Source: Paenibacillus durus
GTDB taxonomy: Bacteria; Bacillota; Bacilli; Paenibacillales; Paenibacillaceae
DNA length: 64,000 nt
Assembly (NCBI RefSeq): GCF_000756615.1
Contig: NZ_CP009288.1
Coordinates: forward strand, 3,224,001-3,288,000
Direction of reading: 5' to 3'
The notes below the pieces were generated by a model. It had not been told where the DNA came from, did no database searches, and worked only from the letters and a program-made list of their open reading frames with translations. The position numbers and the translations under genes are program-made. Below, piece by piece: positions 18,993 to 27,932 of this stretch. The stretch's first letter is position 1. The number at the start of each line of letters is the position of its first letter.

Positions 18993-19071
18993 AACTAACG
19001 GGAGACGTTAGTTCTAATGAAACAGCGACAGTCTAGGACTTTATTTTCTCGTCCTTTGCTGTCGCTGTTTC
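18993..19071 (-). repeat. Small palindromic element (right-end type) with hairpin
   Basis: Starts with the palindrome AACTAACG-GGAGA-CGTTAGTTC (18993-19014), which on the minus strand matches the right end of the recombinase element at 33201-33222. Next to it is a 13-bp perfect stem GAAACAGCGACAG/CTGTCGCTGTTTC (19019-19071) whose loop contains the AGTCTAGGACTTTATTTTC motif seen in the other copies. A further copy of that motif (GTCTAATACTTTATTTTC) lies at about 19187. No clear left end was found. Confidence 0.6.
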
Positions 19072-19268
19072 AATTTTTAGGGTCAGTTACAATTCGAAAA
19101 GCCGCGTGGAATAAAGACATTCAGTTTATCCTGAAATAACTTTATTTCATCTTCTAATGGTACCGCGTCAGCGGCATGAGCGTCTAATACTTTATTTTCT
19201 GCTGACAGTAATGGGCTCTTGTTAGTTGAATGCAACAATTCAAACCATATTACTTGATATAACTCCAA

Positions 19269-19604
19269 TTATTTATCGGTTTTATATTCTTCAATAAAAT
19301 GTGGTTTAGTTTTTGATCTGTCCAGAAACCTGGACTCATCCTCTATTACCCCGGTATCTGGAGCATACATTTTAGCCACCCAAGTTTCATAAGCCTCGCG
19401 ATTTGAAAAGGTCATTTCGGTAATTACATCATAGTCTCCCACTTCGCCCTGAATATTGTCTTTTATAATATAGTTGCGCTTATATCCGTCTGGAACAGGG
19501 GCAATACTTGCAATTAGCGGCACGTGATTGTTCTCATAGTAATTGATAAATTCCCTAGTATCCATTCCATCTTTTTTAGTTAGAAAAGACATAACTTTAA
19601 ACAT
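19269..19604 (-). CDS. EthD domain-containing protein
   Basis: A 111-residue protein with the EthD/dimeric alpha-beta barrel signature: N-terminal FKVMSFLTKKDGMDTREFINYYENNHVPL, then a central VITEMTFSNREAYETW segment. EthD-like proteins help in oxidative breakdown or cyclisation of small organic compounds; the exact role here is unknown. GAGGAGG precedes the ATG at 19604. No partner gene is adjacent; the following small open frame (19083-19268) begins with TTG and runs into repeat sequence, so it is not called. Confidence 0.8.
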   Translation of the reverse strand: MFKVMSFLTKKDGMDTREFINYYENNHVPLIASIAPVPDGYKRNYIIKDNIQGEVGDYDVITEMTFSNREAYETWVAKMYAPDTGVIEDESRFLDRSKTKPHFIEEYKTDK

Positions 19605-19844
19605 TTTATTTCCTCCTCAGTTATAATCCATCGACTTATTCCTAAGTTAGTTACTCAAACTTCGCAGAGCGAAATTGCTCTTAAACCTTTGATAAATATA
19701 ACTGAAACGGGATCATGAGTCTACAACTTATTACTCAATACATTACGATTTTGTAACCAAAAAAACCGCGTCAAATCAGGCGTTTGGTTGGGGAGATTTC
19801 TTCCCTAAATGAACGCTCAGCAGAGAAATATTAAAGGGTTACAA

Positions 19845-20816
19845 TCAAAGTAACTCAAGAGCTTTTAGTAACGCATATTCACTTGATTTAGCGCCTTCTT
19901 GAGAGTAATGCGCATTCGGAAACGCTGGAGCCAAGTGATGATATCCAGGGTATACATGTAATTCAACTAAGACACCGTCAAAAGCTAGTTGTTTGGCAAA
20001 TAATAAGGCTTCATCAATAAACAAATCAATGCTTCCTATGCTTATATAAGTTGGCGGTAAATCAGCCAATGATTTTGCACGCGCAGGCACATAATACTCG
20101 CTTGTCCTCTCTTGACCGGGTTCATGCCCTAATACCGATTTCCAGCCGAAATAGTTGCTTATTTTTGTCCAAACAAACTCGCCGGCATAAGGATGCTCTG
20201 ACGAAATTCCCGTACGGTCGTCAAGCATTGGACTCCGTAGTCTTAGATGATGGATATCGAATTCCTTCTGATCACGAACGTATAGGGCTAGGCCCGCGGC
20301 TAATCCGCCGCCAGCGCTGCTGCCAGCTACAGCCACTTTCTGAGCATCTATCGCTAATTCCTCAGCATGTTCAATGCACCATTTCAGGCCTGAATAACAA
20401 TCCTGCAATTGACTTGGCTGAATATGTTCCGGCGCTAGTCTGTAATACACAGATACGCAGCAAAAACCATGTTCCGCAGCCAGTGCCGCATTCCCTCGAC
20501 GGTCGACGACCGGACTTCCCAAAACCATTCCCCCACCGTGAATCGAATAATACAACGGCGTCTTACTATACTTTGGTTGGCGGGGTTTAATAATTTCTAT
20601 GCGAATATCGGGTCCTCCAAAATAACTGGGTACCGTCCTCTCTTCAAATGTGACAGGAAACAGTTGCGTTACATCGATTTGAGGCACCATTTTTGATTGA
20701 TTTTGCCGCGATTCCATTAGCGTAGTATCCGATAAATCACTTGTCGGAAATAAATCAATCGCACTAATAATCTCATGATCTATCAGATGCCTGCTTCTGC
20801 TTTTTTGTTCATTCAT
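19845..20816 (-). CDS. Alpha/beta hydrolase, hormone-sensitive-lipase (HSL) family esterase
   Basis: Protein of about 323 residues. It carries the HSL-family oxyanion motif HGGG (SIHGGGMVLGSP), the nucleophile elbow GSSAGG, an acid in GSIDLFID and the catalytic His in YPGYHH. These are carboxylesterases or lipases acting on short acyl esters; the natural substrate cannot be told. An upstream in-frame start at 20873 exists, but GAGGAAC sits 7 bases before the ATG at 20816, so that start is preferred. No signal peptide, so cytoplasmic. Single-gene unit. Confidence 0.87.
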   Translation of the reverse strand: MNEQKSRSRHLIDHEIISAIDLFPTSDLSDTTLMESRQNQSKMVPQIDVTQLFPVTFEERTVPSYFGGPDIRIEIIKPRQPKYSKTPLYYSIHGGGMVLGSPVVDRRGNAALAAEHGFCCVSVYYRLAPEHIQPSQLQDCYSGLKWCIEHAEELAIDAQKVAVAGSSAGGGLAAGLALYVRDQKEFDIHHLRLRSPMLDDRTGISSEHPYAGEFVWTKISNYFGWKSVLGHEPGQERTSEYYVPARAKSLADLPPTYISIGSIDLFIDEALLFAKQLAFDGVLVELHVYPGYHHLAPAFPNAHYSQEGAKSSEYALLKALELL

Positions 20817-20937
20817 TGTAATGTTCCTCGCTTTCTTGATCTTTTGCGGGTCGCCTCCTCTTCCGTTGTTCATATTCTAAAGCGCTCAATAAGCCATTAA
20901 TATGAAAACAATAACTTAGAATCGTTCTAGACATAAA

Positions 20938-20970
20938 AAGACACTGATGAAGAAACTTCATCAGTGTCTT
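20938..20970 (-). terminator. Strong hairpin after the CD3324-type gene
   Basis: A perfect 15-bp stem with an AAA loop (AAGACACTGATGAAG / CTTCATCAGTGTCTT) lies 3 bases beyond the stop of the minus-strand small HTH gene. On the minus strand it is followed by TTTTTATG, as expected for a rho-independent terminator. Confidence 0.85.
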
Positions 20971-20973
20971 GTG

Positions 20974-21246
20974 CTACTTATTTCCTGAATAAACAATTCT
21001 CTTAATCGTTTCTACGGAGAGAAAATAGTCCTTAGCTAGCTGTTCAATACTATTATGATTATTCTTAAAAGCTTCTTTAATAGCAGCATTTCGGTGATCT
21101 AGCCACTGTCTTCCGCCACTCAAGCTTCCCCAATGATGAAATTCCTTTTCCTGCTTAGGAATGTAAATCGTCTCTCCCTGGACATACTGTTGAATCTCCA
21201 TAATTAGCTTTTCGGGTAATATTTTTTTTGCATTCGTATATTTCAA
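20974..21246 (-). CDS. CD3324 family protein (small Mor-like HTH protein), copy 1
   Basis: A 90-residue protein. The N-terminus (LPEKLIMEIQQYVQGETIYIPK) and the C-terminal helix-turn-helix (IEQLAKDYFLSVETIKRIVYS) are typical of the CD3324 family, whose fold resembles phage Mor/C-type activators. A second copy with the same layout sits at 47275-47541. The middle segment (GGRQWLDHRNAAIKEAF) corresponds to GSRKYIKERNLEIRQRF in that copy. Such proteins are presumed DNA-binding regulators; no target is known. It is a lone gene with its own terminator. Confidence 0.8.
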   Translation of the reverse strand: MKYTNAKKILPEKLIMEIQQYVQGETIYIPKQEKEFHHWGSLSGGRQWLDHRNAAIKEAFKNNHNSIEQLAKDYFLSVETIKRIVYSGNK

Positions 21247-21346
21247 TGCGCTTCACTCCTCTTATTTTACAAATAAGGTGCAAAGCCAAAAAATCAGAAA
21301 AGCTTATAAAGCGTTAGATACGCTGTAATCATGTCGATATATCTAT

Positions 21347-21566
21347 TTACGAAGAGAAGTCGTCCTCCATCAGAAACACTCCCTCTTTCACTCTATAAGG
21401 CTTGTAGAAGGCACGAATTTCTTGGGCTAAAGCTCTGGCTCTTCCATGGCCGTAAAAAGTCCATCACGATCCATGTTAGTCCAGCGAGTTATATTTAAAT
21501 TGCGTACTGCCCAGTCTTTTGGTGGTAATACTATAAGATGTTCTGTAGTGAAAGATGAGATCCATC
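21347..21566 (-). pseudogene. Decayed epoxide hydrolase C-terminus
   Basis: Minus-strand translation gives DWAVRNLNITRWTNMDRDG followed by LFTAMEEPEL and a stop; one frame over it continues AQEIRAFYKPYR to a stop at 21347. The run resembles the C-terminus of epoxide-hydrolase-type alpha/beta hydrolases (normally GGHFAALEEPE followed by L..DIR.FF), where GGHF carries the catalytic His. Here the His is missing and the frame is broken. No N-terminal part is present nearby, so this is a relic. Confidence 0.6.
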
Positions 21567-21567
21567 A

Positions 21568-22545
21568 TTAACTATCCTCGAATCCCCAAGCGCGGGAAGA
21601 TTTTCGCAACGCTTTGATATCTTGCAGAGGAGGTAAACCAAAAAGCCTTCGGTATTCCCGATTGAATTGCGACGGACTTTCATAGCCTACTGTCAATGCG
21701 GCCATCGTTGCCCCCATGGGACCGCTCAACATCTGGCGCCTGGCTTCCTGCAGGCGAAGCTGCTTCTGATATTGCAAAGGCCCCATTGTTGTAATCGCTT
21801 TGAATTTATGATGCAGTCCGGAGGTACTCATGTTGCAGGATTTTGCAAGTTCCTCAACGGTAAAAGAACGTGCATAATTTTCTTTGATCCATTGGATCGC
21901 CTTACCGACTCCATCCGCTCTTTGATCAAAGAGTACCTTTTGGAAAAATAAGTGTCCAAAATCACCTGACAGTAAGTTAAAAATCATTTCCCTTTTGATC
22001 AGTTCGGACAGAAATCGGACTTCTTTAGGCTTATCGATTAGCTTCAGTAACCGGAAAAATATATCTAGCAGCTCGGCATCCGCTTTTCCGATGAAGGCTC
22101 CGGCACTCAGATCATTCTCTTTTGGCTCCGTAACGATTTGTGCCTCCATGGCTACAGAAGCTATTTCTTGCGTTGTAAAATCGATACGCAACCCCATGTA
22201 AGGCGATTCTTCCGTGGCTCCGATGACTTGGGCTGAAGCCGGCATATCGATCAGCGACGCCAAATAATCACCCGCTGAGTAATGAAAAATCTCTTGACCA
22301 AGGTAAAGTCTCTTAGTTCCTTGAAGGATCAGGCAAAAGGAAGGAGTCAAAACACCTGTACTTCGCTGTGTCTCGCGACTGCTTCTGATTATGGAAAGAA
22401 ACGGAACAATGGTTGGCGTCCGTCCGTCTGCCGGGGTAATCCGATCCGTCATGTCAATGAGTTGATCCAGCGCTTTCTTATGAATAGAAACATTCTTTCC
22501 AGTGATAACGTGATTATCCAATCTTTGTTCCGGCATGAATTCCAT
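21568..22545 (-). CDS. AraC family transcriptional regulator
   Basis: Protein of 325 residues: an N-terminal AraC-type cupin domain (PSFCLILQGTKRLYLG, then YSAGDYLASLIDMP) and a C-terminal double helix-turn-helix (FTVEELAKSCNMSTSGLHHKFK and VGYESPSQFNREYRRLFG). This is the subgroup that senses a small molecule and activates an adjacent transporter or reductase gene. It is divergent from the MFS pump gene (138 bases between starts), which is its likely target. The true start may be the inner ATG at 22536, which is better spaced from the GGGGGA sequence. Confidence 0.88.
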   Translation of the reverse strand: MEFMPEQRLDNHVITGKNVSIHKKALDQLIDMTDRITPADGRTPTIVPFLSIIRSSRETQRSTGVLTPSFCLILQGTKRLYLGQEIFHYSAGDYLASLIDMPASAQVIGATEESPYMGLRIDFTTQEIASVAMEAQIVTEPKENDLSAGAFIGKADAELLDIFFRLLKLIDKPKEVRFLSELIKREMIFNLLSGDFGHLFFQKVLFDQRADGVGKAIQWIKENYARSFTVEELAKSCNMSTSGLHHKFKAITTMGPLQYQKQLRLQEARRQMLSGPMGATMAALTVGYESPSQFNREYRRLFGLPPLQDIKALRKSSRAWGFEDS

Positions 22546-22683
22546 TCCCCCCTTCTTTTTCTAATCTATATCAATTTGCAGCTTTAGGCAAGTTTTCTGC
22601 AGGAACGGTCTACTTCCTTCCGCGGGCTTCATCCATAATATTCTTCAGGAACACTATACAACTAATTGGAAAGGAACATGATT

Positions 22684-24090
22684 ATGAATCAATCAAAGTG
22701 GATCATTTTAACCATAATTATCGCATGTCAACTTATCGTTGTGCTTGACGCCTCTATTATGGTAACGGCAATACCTCAAATCGGTCGATCGTTGCATATG
22801 ACGGCAACCAGCTTGACTTGGGTCCAAAATGCCTACATTTTGCCGTTCGGCGGTTTCTTGTTGCTCGGTGCCCGTGCAGGGGATCTTTTGGGGCGCAGAA
22901 GAATGCTTAGTGTAGGCATTGGATTATTTTCGCTTACCTCTATGCTGGCCGGTTTGGCGCCGACAGCCGAATTTTTGCTTGTCTCCCGTGCATTCCAAGG
23001 CTTTGCGGCTGCTTTGGCAACACCTGCTGCACTAGCATTGCTGTCAGCGAGCTTTGTAGAGGCCAAGGAACGTGCTAAAGCGATCGCGATGTACAGCGCG
23101 GTTTCGGCCGGAGGCGGCAGTGTCGGTCTCCTTCTTGGCGGATTTTTCACTGATTTTATTTCCTGGCGCGTCGGGATGTTTATCAATGTCCCCATTGGGA
23201 TTGCTTTGCTCTTTTTGGTACAGAGGTTTATTCAGAAAACAGGTACGAAGACCGGACGTTTTGATCTTTGGGGTGCAATTGCCTCTGTAATCGGCATGAC
23301 TGCGTTGGTATACGGTTTTGTTCAAGCTGCAGATCGCGGTTGGGGGGAACCCGAAACATGGATTTCACTTGCAGCCGGGATTGTTTTGTTAGCGGCATTC
23401 GTTCTTATTGAATCTCGAGTGGCTGAGCCGATAATCCCGCTCCGATTGTTTGCGAGCCGCCAGCGGTCCGGGGCTTATCTTGGAAGGTTCCTAATGGTAT
23501 GCGGGAATTTTTCACTCTTTTTCTTTATCCCTCAATATATGCAAAACGTCCTCGGTTCCAGCTCGCTTGAAGCAGGTTTAGCCTTCCTGCCATTTACAGT
23601 CGCCCAGTTCGGGATGATGTATCTAATACCTGGGTTGGTGCAACGTTATGGAAATAGGAAAGTCCTGATGTCCGGTTTGCTACTCTCCATCATTGGTACA
23701 CTTTGGTTAAGCCGAATCGTCTCCGTACAAGCTCAGTTCTTTCCGCAAATGTTCATCCTCTTGACCGTCATGGGCATTGGCGCCGGAATGGTTTTCCAAC
23801 CGCTTACCGTTCTGGGGCTCTCAGATGTGGATCCTCAAGATAACGGTGCAGCTTCGGGTCTGATTAATGTCGCGCATCAAAGCGGTTCCTCGTTGGGACT
23901 GGCTATTCTCATATCCGTATTTGATGCAGCTATCCGTACGGACCAACCTTCAAAGATGCATTTCGCTCATGCTATATCGAGCTCCATATTGGGATCAGTA
24001 GTATTTATTACAGCAGCCCTTGTTGTGACGCTTCTCTGCTTTCTTCCGGCACGCCAATCTATTCGAAAACAAGCATCAATGGGTTCTTGA
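22684..24090 (+). CDS. DHA2 family MFS drug efflux transporter
   Basis: Integral membrane protein of about 468 residues with 14 predicted membrane helices, of the EmrB/QacA (DHA2) type. It shows the antiporter motif near the N-terminus (LDASIMVTAIPQIG), motif A in loop 2-3 (GDLLGRRRML), motif C-like PAALALLS and SAGGGSVGLLLGG, and the duplicated central helices of the family. It should expel hydrophobic drugs or metabolites using the proton gradient. ATG 22684 is chosen because GGAAAGGA lies 8 bases upstream; two other in-frame starts lie at 22666 and 22678. Divergent AraC gene suggests inducible control. A hairpin terminator follows at 24177. Confidence 0.92.
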   Translation: MNQSKWIILTIIIACQLIVVLDASIMVTAIPQIGRSLHMTATSLTWVQNAYILPFGGFLLLGARAGDLLGRRRMLSVGIGLFSLTSMLAGLAPTAEFLLVSRAFQGFAAALATPAALALLSASFVEAKERAKAIAMYSAVSAGGGSVGLLLGGFFTDFISWRVGMFINVPIGIALLFLVQRFIQKTGTKTGRFDLWGAIASVIGMTALVYGFVQAADRGWGEPETWISLAAGIVLLAAFVLIESRVAEPIIPLRLFASRQRSGAYLGRFLMVCGNFSLFFFIPQYMQNVLGSSSLEAGLAFLPFTVAQFGMMYLIPGLVQRYGNRKVLMSGLLLSIIGTLWLSRIVSVQAQFFPQMFILLTVMGIGAGMVFQPLTVLGLSDVDPQDNGAASGLINVAHQSGSSLGLAILISVFDAAIRTDQPSKMHFAHAISSSILGSVVFITAALVVTLLCFLPARQSIRKQASMGS

Positions 24091-24176
24091 TACAGCACTG
24101 GCATAAGACGTCCGGATATCTTCAGCAAGGAAATACTCATTTTTTTAAAAAACTAAGTGCCAATAATAATGAAAAG

Positions 24177-24199
24177 CCGTTCCTCTATTCGGGGAACGG
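24177..24199 (+). terminator. Terminator after the MFS gene
   Basis: Stem CCGTTCC/GGAACGG with a 9-base loop followed by TTCGTTATTTT, about 90 bases after the transporter stop. Confidence 0.65.
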
Positions 24200-24203
24200 T
24201 TCG

Positions 24204-24389
24204 TTATTTTGTAACTGCGACACAATCCAATACTCGATTTCTCCAAATCGAAATTCGACATTCGTATCCGTTCGTGGAAGCATTTTTATGGGCCAGGTTC
24301 GCCATTTCAGGGGTCATATCTACTCCATAGACCTTCCCCATCGGAATGATCAGTACCCGCAAACAGGAGCTGGAATGTCTTTTTTTCAT
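24204..24389 (-). pseudogene. Broken SAM methyltransferase fragment (arsenite methyltransferase-like)
   Basis: The fragment contains GKVYGVDMTPEMANLAHKN, the SAM-binding motif II region of class I methyltransferases, closest in style to the ArsM group. After NGYE the frame slips: the called frame reads CRISIWRN, while the next frame reads NVEFRFGEIEYW, which is the proper continuation. Neither the glycine-rich motif I nor the rest of the enzyme is present. The ATG overlaps the stop of the ABC permease gene (ATGA), so it may still be translated as junk. Confidence 0.65.
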
Positions 24390-25153
24390 ACTCGCTTTTT
24401 ATACGCTCTCATTGCAAAGATATAAGCCAGGAGCATAGTTCCGATGCACCACGCAAGCGCAACCCATATATCATTACCCACCTGTTGACCTGACAGCAGT
24501 GCACGGATGGCTTCTACGATTGAGGTCACCGGCTGGTTTTCGGCAAAGACGCGAACGACGGTCGGCATCGACTCGGTTGGCACAAATGCCGAGCTGATAA
24601 ATGGCAGGAAGATAATCGGGTAGGCAAAGGCGTTAGCGCCATCGACCGTTTTTGCGGACAGTCCGGCAATTGCTGCGACCCAAGTTAAGGCCAGAGTAAA
24701 CAGCGCGAGTATGCCGGCTACGGCAAGCCATGGCAGCACTCCCGCGGACGAACGAAAACCCATAATCAACGCTGCGAGAATGATGACGACCACCGATATG
24801 GCGTTGGATACCAGCGAAGTCAGCACATGCCCCCAAAGCAAGGCGGAACGTGAAATCGGCATGGTGTGAAAACGCTCGACTATGCCCCTCTGCACATCGG
24901 TAAACAAACGGAAAGCCGTGTAGGATATTCCGCTGGCAATCGCCATCAGGAGTATTCCCGGCAGCAAGTAATTCACATAGTTATCCGTTCCGGATTGAAT
25001 TTCGCCGCCGAACACATAGACGAACAGCAGCATAAACGCGATCGGCAAGAGGGTGACCGTGATGATGGTGTCCATACTGCGGAAAATGTGACGCATGGAA
25101 CGTCCAAGCATAACGCTTATATCGATGAAAAAATGCTTCTTTGCCGCCTCCAT
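24386..25153 (-). CDS. ABC-2 type transporter permease (DrrB-like)
   Basis: A 255-residue membrane protein with six predicted helices and the ABC-2 signature region (FAYPIIFLPFISSAFVPTESMP), as in daunorubicin-resistance DrrB. It forms the membrane half of an exporter with the ATPase encoded immediately upstream; the ATPase stop and this ATG touch with no gap, so the two are translationally coupled. Likely exports a hydrophobic drug or lipid. Confidence 0.9.
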   Translation of the reverse strand: MEAAKKHFFIDISVMLGRSMRHIFRSMDTIITVTLLPIAFMLLFVYVFGGEIQSGTDNYVNYLLPGILLMAIASGISYTAFRLFTDVQRGIVERFHTMPISRSALLWGHVLTSLVSNAISVVVIILAALIMGFRSSAGVLPWLAVAGILALFTLALTWVAAIAGLSAKTVDGANAFAYPIIFLPFISSAFVPTESMPTVVRVFAENQPVTSIVEAIRALLSGQQVGNDIWVALAWCIGTMLLAYIFAMRAYKKRV

Positions 25154-25924
25154 TTACTTTCCCTCCTTTTTGCCGACGATGGCGAGGAAGATCTCCTCTA
25201 ATGTCGGTTGTTTTTCAACATACTCCACCTTTGCGGACGGGAACATCTTTTTTAGCTCCGGGAGCGTCCCGCTCGCGATAATCCTGCCTTCGTGCAAAAT
25301 GGCAATCCGGTCGGCAAGCTGCTCGGCCTCCTCCAAATACTGTGTGGTGAGAAGTACCGTCGTCCCGCCGTCGGTAAGCTCCTTGACAATCTTCCAAACC
25401 TCGATCCGTGCCTCGGGGTCAAGCCCGGTGGTCGGCTCATCCAGAAAAATGATTTGCGGTTTTCCCACAAGGCTCAAGGCAATGTCAAGCCTGCGGCGCA
25501 TCCCCCCCGAGTAAGTAGACACTCTGCGGTCTGCGGCGTCTGCCAGGCCGAAGCGTTTTAACACGTCGTCCGCAACCTGGTGCGGGTTTTTGAGGTATCT
25601 CAGCTTGGCAATCATGATCAGATTTTCCCGTCCAGTCAAAATTTCATCCACGGCGGCAAATTGCCCGGCCAGACTGATCGCCTGCCGCACGTGATCGGGT
25701 TCTGACGAAACATCGAATCCGTTTATGGCTGCAGTTCCGCCGTCTGGTTTGAGCAGCGTGGTGAGGATTTTGACAACCGTTGTCTTGCCTGCCCCGTTGG
25801 AGCCAAGGAGAGCGAAAATACTGCCCTTTTCCACCTCGAAATCTACGCCCTTCAGCACTTGATGCTGCTTGTAGGATTTCTGCAGTCCTTTTACTTGAAT
25901 GGACTTGGTTTGCACGGTTTGCAT
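25154..25924 (-). CDS. ABC transporter ATP-binding protein (DrrA-like)
   Basis: ATPase of 256 residues of the DrrA group. Walker A GSNGAGKTT, ABC signature YSGGMRRR, Walker B IIFLDEPTTGLD and the switch region are intact, and the C-terminal tail (GTLPELKKMF... VGKK) matches drug exporters. GGGAGG precedes ATG 25924; an in-frame upstream extension overlaps the pentapeptide gene and is unlikely. Second gene of a three-gene operon, powering the permease that follows. Confidence 0.92.
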   Translation of the reverse strand: MQTVQTKSIQVKGLQKSYKQHQVLKGVDFEVEKGSIFALLGSNGAGKTTVVKILTTLLKPDGGTAAINGFDVSSEPDHVRQAISLAGQFAAVDEILTGRENLIMIAKLRYLKNPHQVADDVLKRFGLADAADRRVSTYSGGMRRRLDIALSLVGKPQIIFLDEPTTGLDPEARIEVWKIVKELTDGGTTVLLTTQYLEEAEQLADRIAILHEGRIIASGTLPELKKMFPSAKVEYVEKQPTLEEIFLAIVGKKEGK

Positions 25925-25937
25925 CGGATTACCTCCC

Positions 25938-26804
25938 TTAAATGACTGTAACTTTTGACAAATCGGCTTCCATGCCTTTGAGCAGAGCAAAGGTCAGTTT
26001 ATCCATCGTTGCGCCGTCAAAACAGATGGTTTTGATTGCGCGATAATACTTCTTTGACAAGGTAAACGCAGATTGAAATGATACATTTTTGAGTGTAGCT
26101 CCCCTGAACGAAACTTCGTTTAATGCCGCTTTGTCAAACCTAACACCGATAAAAGTTTGCCCGTCGAAACATAGCCCGCGAAGGTCGGAATATTTGAAGT
26201 TGACGCCATCAAATAAACAACCGTCAAAAATTGTTTTTCTAAGATCGGTCATTGTTAACATCACGTCGGTCAGTTTTACGCCTGTGAATTTGACTCCGTC
26301 AAGCCCCGACTTGCTGAAATTGGTTCGTACAAGGATCGTCTTATTGAAGCTTGCATTTGCCAGGTCAAGCGCGGACAGGCTGCAGTCTGTCAGATTCGCG
26401 CCGTCAAAATTGGCTTCGCGTACGTCGCTGCCCTTAAACGAACTGCCGGTCAAATCTGCGCCAGAAAAGTCGGAACCGCGCAGCGCACTGCCTTCAAACA
26501 GTCCTTTATGGGCAGTAACGCCTGTAAAGTCGCTCTTTGGCAGGTTGCTTGCGCTAAAGTTTGTCAGCACTTGCCGCTCCAGCGAGCGGGAGAGGTTAGC
26601 GACCTCCAGAATCGTCTGCTCAATGTCGCCGATACTATCAATGGTCATCTTAAACGCCGTTTCTTCGTCTTTACCCTCAGCTCTGAGCTCACTATACCGT
26701 TCCTTTAAATCGGAGAGCAGGTAGGCCTTTAATTCGGTGATGCTTTTTACCCCGTCGTATGGCGTAAAAACGCCGTTCAAATAGTCCGTCAATCTCTGAT
26801 TCAT
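25938..26804 (-). CDS. Pentapeptide repeat protein with N-terminal permease-prefix-like domain
   Basis: Protein of 288 residues. The first about 75 residues (LTDYLNGVFTPYDGV... DLKERYSELRAEGKDEETAF) look like the 'permease prefix' helical domain normally found in front of FtsX-type permeases or PadR-controlled membrane proteins. From about residue 80 it is built of A(D/N)LxX pentapeptides (SDFSGADLTGSSFKGSD, DLRGLCFDGQ), which fold as a right-handed beta helix. Some such proteins mimic DNA and protect gyrase from drugs (Qnr, McbG). It is the first gene of an operon with the DrrA/DrrB-like exporter, and a TetR gene is divergent. A drug-protection role is plausible but not proven. AAGGAG upstream of ATG 26804. 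Confidence 0.85.
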   Translation of the reverse strand: MNQRLTDYLNGVFTPYDGVKSITELKAYLLSDLKERYSELRAEGKDEETAFKMTIDSIGDIEQTILEVANLSRSLERQVLTNFSASNLPKSDFTGVTAHKGLFEGSALRGSDFSGADLTGSSFKGSDVREANFDGANLTDCSLSALDLANASFNKTILVRTNFSKSGLDGVKFTGVKLTDVMLTMTDLRKTIFDGCLFDGVNFKYSDLRGLCFDGQTFIGVRFDKAALNEVSFRGATLKNVSFQSAFTLSKKYYRAIKTICFDGATMDKLTFALLKGMEADLSKVTVI

Positions 26805-26887
26805 CACATCAAATCTCCTTTTATATAGGAATAATCTGATGTTGTTACATTTCAGTTTTTCTCTTTTCTAAACATTATAATTTATTT

Positions 26888-26940
26888 AACCTGCCCTTTA
26901 GCTTTATGCCGCTCCCGGTCTATTACTTTATTTTTCAGTC
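26888..26940 (+). repeat. Partial copy of the palindromic element family (left-end type)
   Basis: AACCTGCCCTTTAGCTTTATG matches the left end of the recombinase element (32224), and is followed by GTCTATTACTTTATTTTTCAG, the internal motif shared with other copies. No right-end palindrome follows, so it is a truncated copy between the pentapeptide and TetR genes. Confidence 0.5.
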
Positions 26941-26970
26941 GCCTTACGCATTAGTCTACAAAAATCACCA

Positions 26971-27000
26971 TTGATTGATTAAACAACATTCGTTTATAAT
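26971..27000 (+). promoter_or_regulatory. Sigma-A type promoter for the TetR gene
   Basis: TTGATT (26971-26976) and a perfect TATAAT (26995-27000) are separated by 18 bases, about 110 bases upstream of the TetR start. Read from sequence only. Confidence 0.5.
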
Positions 27001-27109
27001 AAAAAATTGAAAGATGCTGCTTTCAATCGTTATAAGAACACAATTTGTTGATCACTCAACAGATCTAAATAAAGTATTAATTACCTATAGAAAGTCTGGT
27101 GACCCAACA

Positions 27110-27652
27110 ATGAAAGTTGATCGAAGAGTAGCCAAAAGCCAAGAAGCCATTAAGAAGGCTCTTATTGAACTGATGACTGAAAAAAGTTTTGATAACATTA
27201 CCATTCAAGATATTTCGGACAGGGCAAATGTAAACCGGGGAACTATTTATCTTCATTACATGGATAAATTTGACCTGTTAGATAAGATCATGGAAGAACA
27301 TATATACAATATGAGTGATTTTTGTGAATCGGCAGCTGAAATGGATTTTTTGGAATCGACTGTACACTGTATGGAATACTTTGAGAACAATTTTTTATTC
27401 TTTTCGACGATGTTAGCGAGTGAAGGAGCTCCGTATTTTCGAAGTCGGTTCCTTCAGTTTAATATCGAAGAATTCAGGAAAGATGTGGACATCACTCAAG
27501 GAAAAAATGCCGGACAAAGAGAAGATGTAGTTGTTGAATTTGTTTCTAATGCATATGTAGGGGTAGTTGAATGGTGGTTAAAGAATGGAATGCCTTATCC
27601 GCCTCGTGTCATGGCAGAAAAAGTTGGAGAGTTATTGGAAAGAATCGTATAA
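27110..27652 (+). CDS. TetR/AcrR family transcriptional regulator
   Basis: Regulator of 180 residues. The N-terminal HTH is typical: KALIELMTEKSFDNITIQDI then ANVNRGTIYLHYMDKFDLLD. The C-terminal ligand-binding part (YVGVVEWWLKNGMPYPP) is the TetR_C-type found in YcdC/DhaS-like repressors. Start chosen at ATG 27110, where the conserved part begins; the longer in-frame version starts inside the promoter region. It is divergent from the pentapeptide/DrrAB operon, which it most likely controls. A strong terminator follows. Confidence 0.9.
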   Translation: MKVDRRVAKSQEAIKKALIELMTEKSFDNITIQDISDRANVNRGTIYLHYMDKFDLLDKIMEEHIYNMSDFCESAAEMDFLESTVHCMEYFENNFLFFSTMLASEGAPYFRSRFLQFNIEEFRKDVDITQGKNAGQREDVVVEFVSNAYVGVVEWWLKNGMPYPPRVMAEKVGELLERIV

Positions 27653-27716
27653 AAATAAAGGGCTTATCTACATCCATCAACAATTGAGCAGGGATTATCC
27701 TGAAACTGTCATTAAT

Positions 27717-27755
27717 AAAAAATTGCCCCTCAACAAGCAGCGGGGCAATTTTTTT
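27717..27755 (+). terminator. Rho-independent terminator after the TetR gene
   Basis: AAAAAATTGCCCC / GGGGCAATTTTTT stem around a 12-base loop, with a long T-run. Confidence 0.9.
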
Positions 27756-27779
27756 AATAGGAGATATTCGCAACATCCA

Positions 27780-27911
27780 TTAGATAACTTGTTTTGTTGG
27801 ACGAATAATAATTTCACTTACTGCAACAGTTTCAGGTGTGCTAATCGCATATGCTACTGCATCTGCGATATCGCTTGATTTCAAAGAAAGACCTTCTGCA
27901 CCCTTACTCAT
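27780..27911 (-). pseudogene. C-terminal scrap of a short-chain dehydrogenase
   Basis: Minus-strand frame of 43 residues with SSDIADAVAYAISTPETVAV then SEIIIRPTKQVI and a stop. This is the usual ending of YdfG-type short-chain dehydrogenases. The Rossmann fold and catalytic Tyr-Lys are absent and no upstream remainder is seen; the UvrA-like gene ends right next to it. Confidence 0.7.
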
Positions 27912-27932
27912 TACGAAAGTGGATTTAATGCA

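Noticed and set aside
18884..18998. Plus-strand frame reading YVCEYKVFEAPELTEEYKW cut by the palindrome at 18993
   Set aside because: It might be a gene broken by the mini-element, but it is too short to identify and has no other supporting part.
19083..19268. 61-residue minus-strand open frame beside the EthD gene
   Set aside because: TTG start, no ribosome site, and its middle is one of the scattered ACTTTATTTTC repeats. No family resemblance.
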